Shown one piece after another: positions 47,577 through 48,564 of a DNA stretch of 48,564 bases. Each line of letters starts with the position of its first letter. The stretch's first letter is position 1. The DNA comes from Alphaproteobacteria bacterium MarineAlpha5_Bin9. Its GTDB lineage: Bacteria; Pseudomonadota; Alphaproteobacteria; HIMB59; GCA-002718135. The position numbers and the translations under genes were made by a program. The DNA lies in the NCBI GenBank assembly GCA_002937895.1, contig PTKV01000013.1, positions 1 to 48,564 of the forward strand, given 5' to 3'. The notes beneath the pieces are model-generated. The model saw only the letters and a list, made by a program, of their open reading frames with translations. It was not told the DNA's origin and did not search any database.

Positions 47577-48564
47577 TTATTTAGAAAAGAAAGGCATATT
47601 TTTTAGTTTACTTATATCAAAATTCTTATGATAATAAGCTTTACCTATTTTATTTAATAATATCAAATTTAATTTGCCATTATAATTTTTTTTATCATTA
47701 ATCATAATTCTAAAAAAATTACTTTTATTAATGGCTTTATTAAAAATTGGAAGTGAGCAATTTTTAAAATGATTAATAATTCTTTCTAACTCATTTTGTT
47801 TTATTTTTCCTATCTCAAAAGATACTTTTGCTGCTAATATCATTCCTGTGGAAATTGCTTCTCCATGATTTAAATTGGGATTGTAGTTATTAATGGTTTC
47901 TATAGCATGGCCAAATGTGTGTCCAAAATTTAAAATTGATCTAGAATAAGAAGAGGTTAGCTTTTCTTTTTCATCATTTTGAACATATTTTAATTTTATT
48001 CCTATACTTTTATTAATAGCATAGATCACCTCCTTGTTTCTTAAAGATAAGATTTTTTTATAATTTTTTTCTAACCAAATAAAAAATTTATTATCATTTA
48101 TTATTGCATGTTTAACTATTTCTGCATAACCTGATTTAATTTCCCTCATAGGAAGTGAATTTAAAAAAATAGGATCTATAATAACTAGCTTTGGTTGAAA
48201 AATGGTTCCTATTTGATTTTTGGCATATTTAGAATTAATACCATTTTTTCCTCCAATAGAGCTATCGACTTGAGATAGTAGTGTTGAAGGAATTAAAATA
48301 AAATTAACACCTCTTAATATTGTGCTTGCAATAAAGCCACTAAGATCTCCCAATGTTCCACCACCTATTGATATAATTATGCTAGATCTGTCTATTCTAT
48401 TTTTTAATAACAAAGAAGATATTTTAAAATAGTTATTAAAAGTTTTAATTTTTTCAGAAAAATTAATTTTAATAATAGTTATCTTTTTAAGATTTAATTT
48501 TTTTAAATTATCATTAATTTTTTTATATATGTTGTTATCTATTAGAATAAATTTTTTTGAGTTA
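47577..48564 (-). CDS. aroB: 3-dehydroquinate synthase (5' end outside window)
   Basis: The enzyme makes dehydroquinate in the shikimate pathway, using NAD+ and a metal ion. The frame stays open to the window end, giving about 329 residues of an expected 350-370, so only the start is missing. The NAD motif SIGGGTLGDLSGFIAS, the LLSQVDSSIGGKNGINS block and the metal ligands in SGYAEIVKHAI, NFGHTFGHAIE and LNHGEAISTGM are present. The TTG near 48413 is internal, not a start: in-frame residues such as FSEKIKTFNNYFKISSL continue upstream of it. Confidence 0.95.
   Translation of the reverse strand, partial: NSKKFILIDNNIYKKINDNLKKLNLKKITIIKINFSEKIKTFNNYFKISSLLLKNRIDRSSIIISIGGGTLGDLSGFIASTILRGVNFILIPSTLLSQVDSSIGGKNGINSKYAKNQIGTIFQPKLVIIDPIFLNSLPMREIKSGYAEIVKHAIINDNKFFIWLEKNYKKILSLRNKEVIYAINKSIGIKLKYVQNDEKEKLTSSYSRSILNFGHTFGHAIETINNYNPNLNHGEAISTGMILAAKVSFEIGKIKQNELERIINHFKNCSLPIFNKAINKSNFFRIMINDKKNYNGKLNLILLNKIGKAYYHKNFDISKLKNMPFFSK

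Overview
The window is very AT-rich, gene-dense chromosomal DNA. Its gene families point to an aerobic, streamlined alphaproteobacterium of the kind common in marine plankton (SAR11-like, HIMB59-like or a relative). Markers include a class I lysyl-tRNA synthetase, split PntAA/PntAB/PntB transhydrogenase, CobS/CobT with a J-domain protein, COQ9, CtaA (COX15 type), DUF1244, YdcH/DUF465, a TIGR01459-type HAD hydrolase, bactofilin and a GcvT-fused dimethylglycine dehydrogenase. This placement is inferred from gene content and base composition; no rRNA or tRNA gene is present to confirm it.

Layout. 1-2538: the 3' part of a fused peptide-type ABC ATPase, then a convergent M24 peptidase. 2589-6319: a plus-strand run of a metallo-hydrolase, RmuC, YajQ, a LysE-type exporter and bactofilin, ending at a clear hairpin terminator. 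6366-9560: glutathione transferase, a TPR protein, an AEC transporter and an AsmA-like envelope protein. 9561-15046: dimethylglycine dehydrogenase, 3-hydroxyisobutyryl-CoA hydrolase and UvrB. 15047-15526 is the only long non-coding gap and holds a strong inverted repeat over the predicted uvrB promoter. 15527-21738: a lysine-catabolic saccharopine gene pair, a TSUP exporter, an aspartate-type aminotransferase, pyruvate kinase and DUF1244. 21741-29594: acyl-CoA ligase, PepF, an ABC1 kinase and transhydrogenase. 29601-32417: S21, peptide deformylase, COQ9, YdcH and phosphofructokinase. 32420-36329: SDR, DUF6134 and heme A synthase, divergent from a ferredoxin reductase and ferredoxin. 36377-42679: a MarR regulator with an operator-like site, LysRS-I, PyrD, a HAD hydrolase, L28, a queuosine-precursor transporter and Tgt. 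42671-48564: CobT, CobS, a J-domain protein, BolA, a CorC-like protein and partial AroB.

How it fits together. The cell takes up and degrades peptides (ABC ATPase, M24, PepF), methylated amines (dimethylglycine), lysine and branched-chain or fatty acids. It has phosphofructokinase and pyruvate kinase for glycolysis, makes NADPH with the proton-driven transhydrogenase, and builds an aerobic quinone/heme A respiratory chain (COQ9, possibly the ABC1 kinase, CtaA). Compaction is extreme. Of ten convergent gene pairs, six overlap at their 3' ends, three are 2-6 bp apart, and only one has an obvious intrinsic terminator. Several genes use TTG or GTG starts.

I found no mobile element, CRISPR array, phage gene, tRNA or rRNA, and no gene cluster that is clearly a new system. 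The observations most worth checking are heme A synthase facing a ferredoxin/reductase pair, CobST with a J-domain protein but no other corrin gene, the inverted repeat upstream of uvrB, and the palindromic site in front of the MarR gene.
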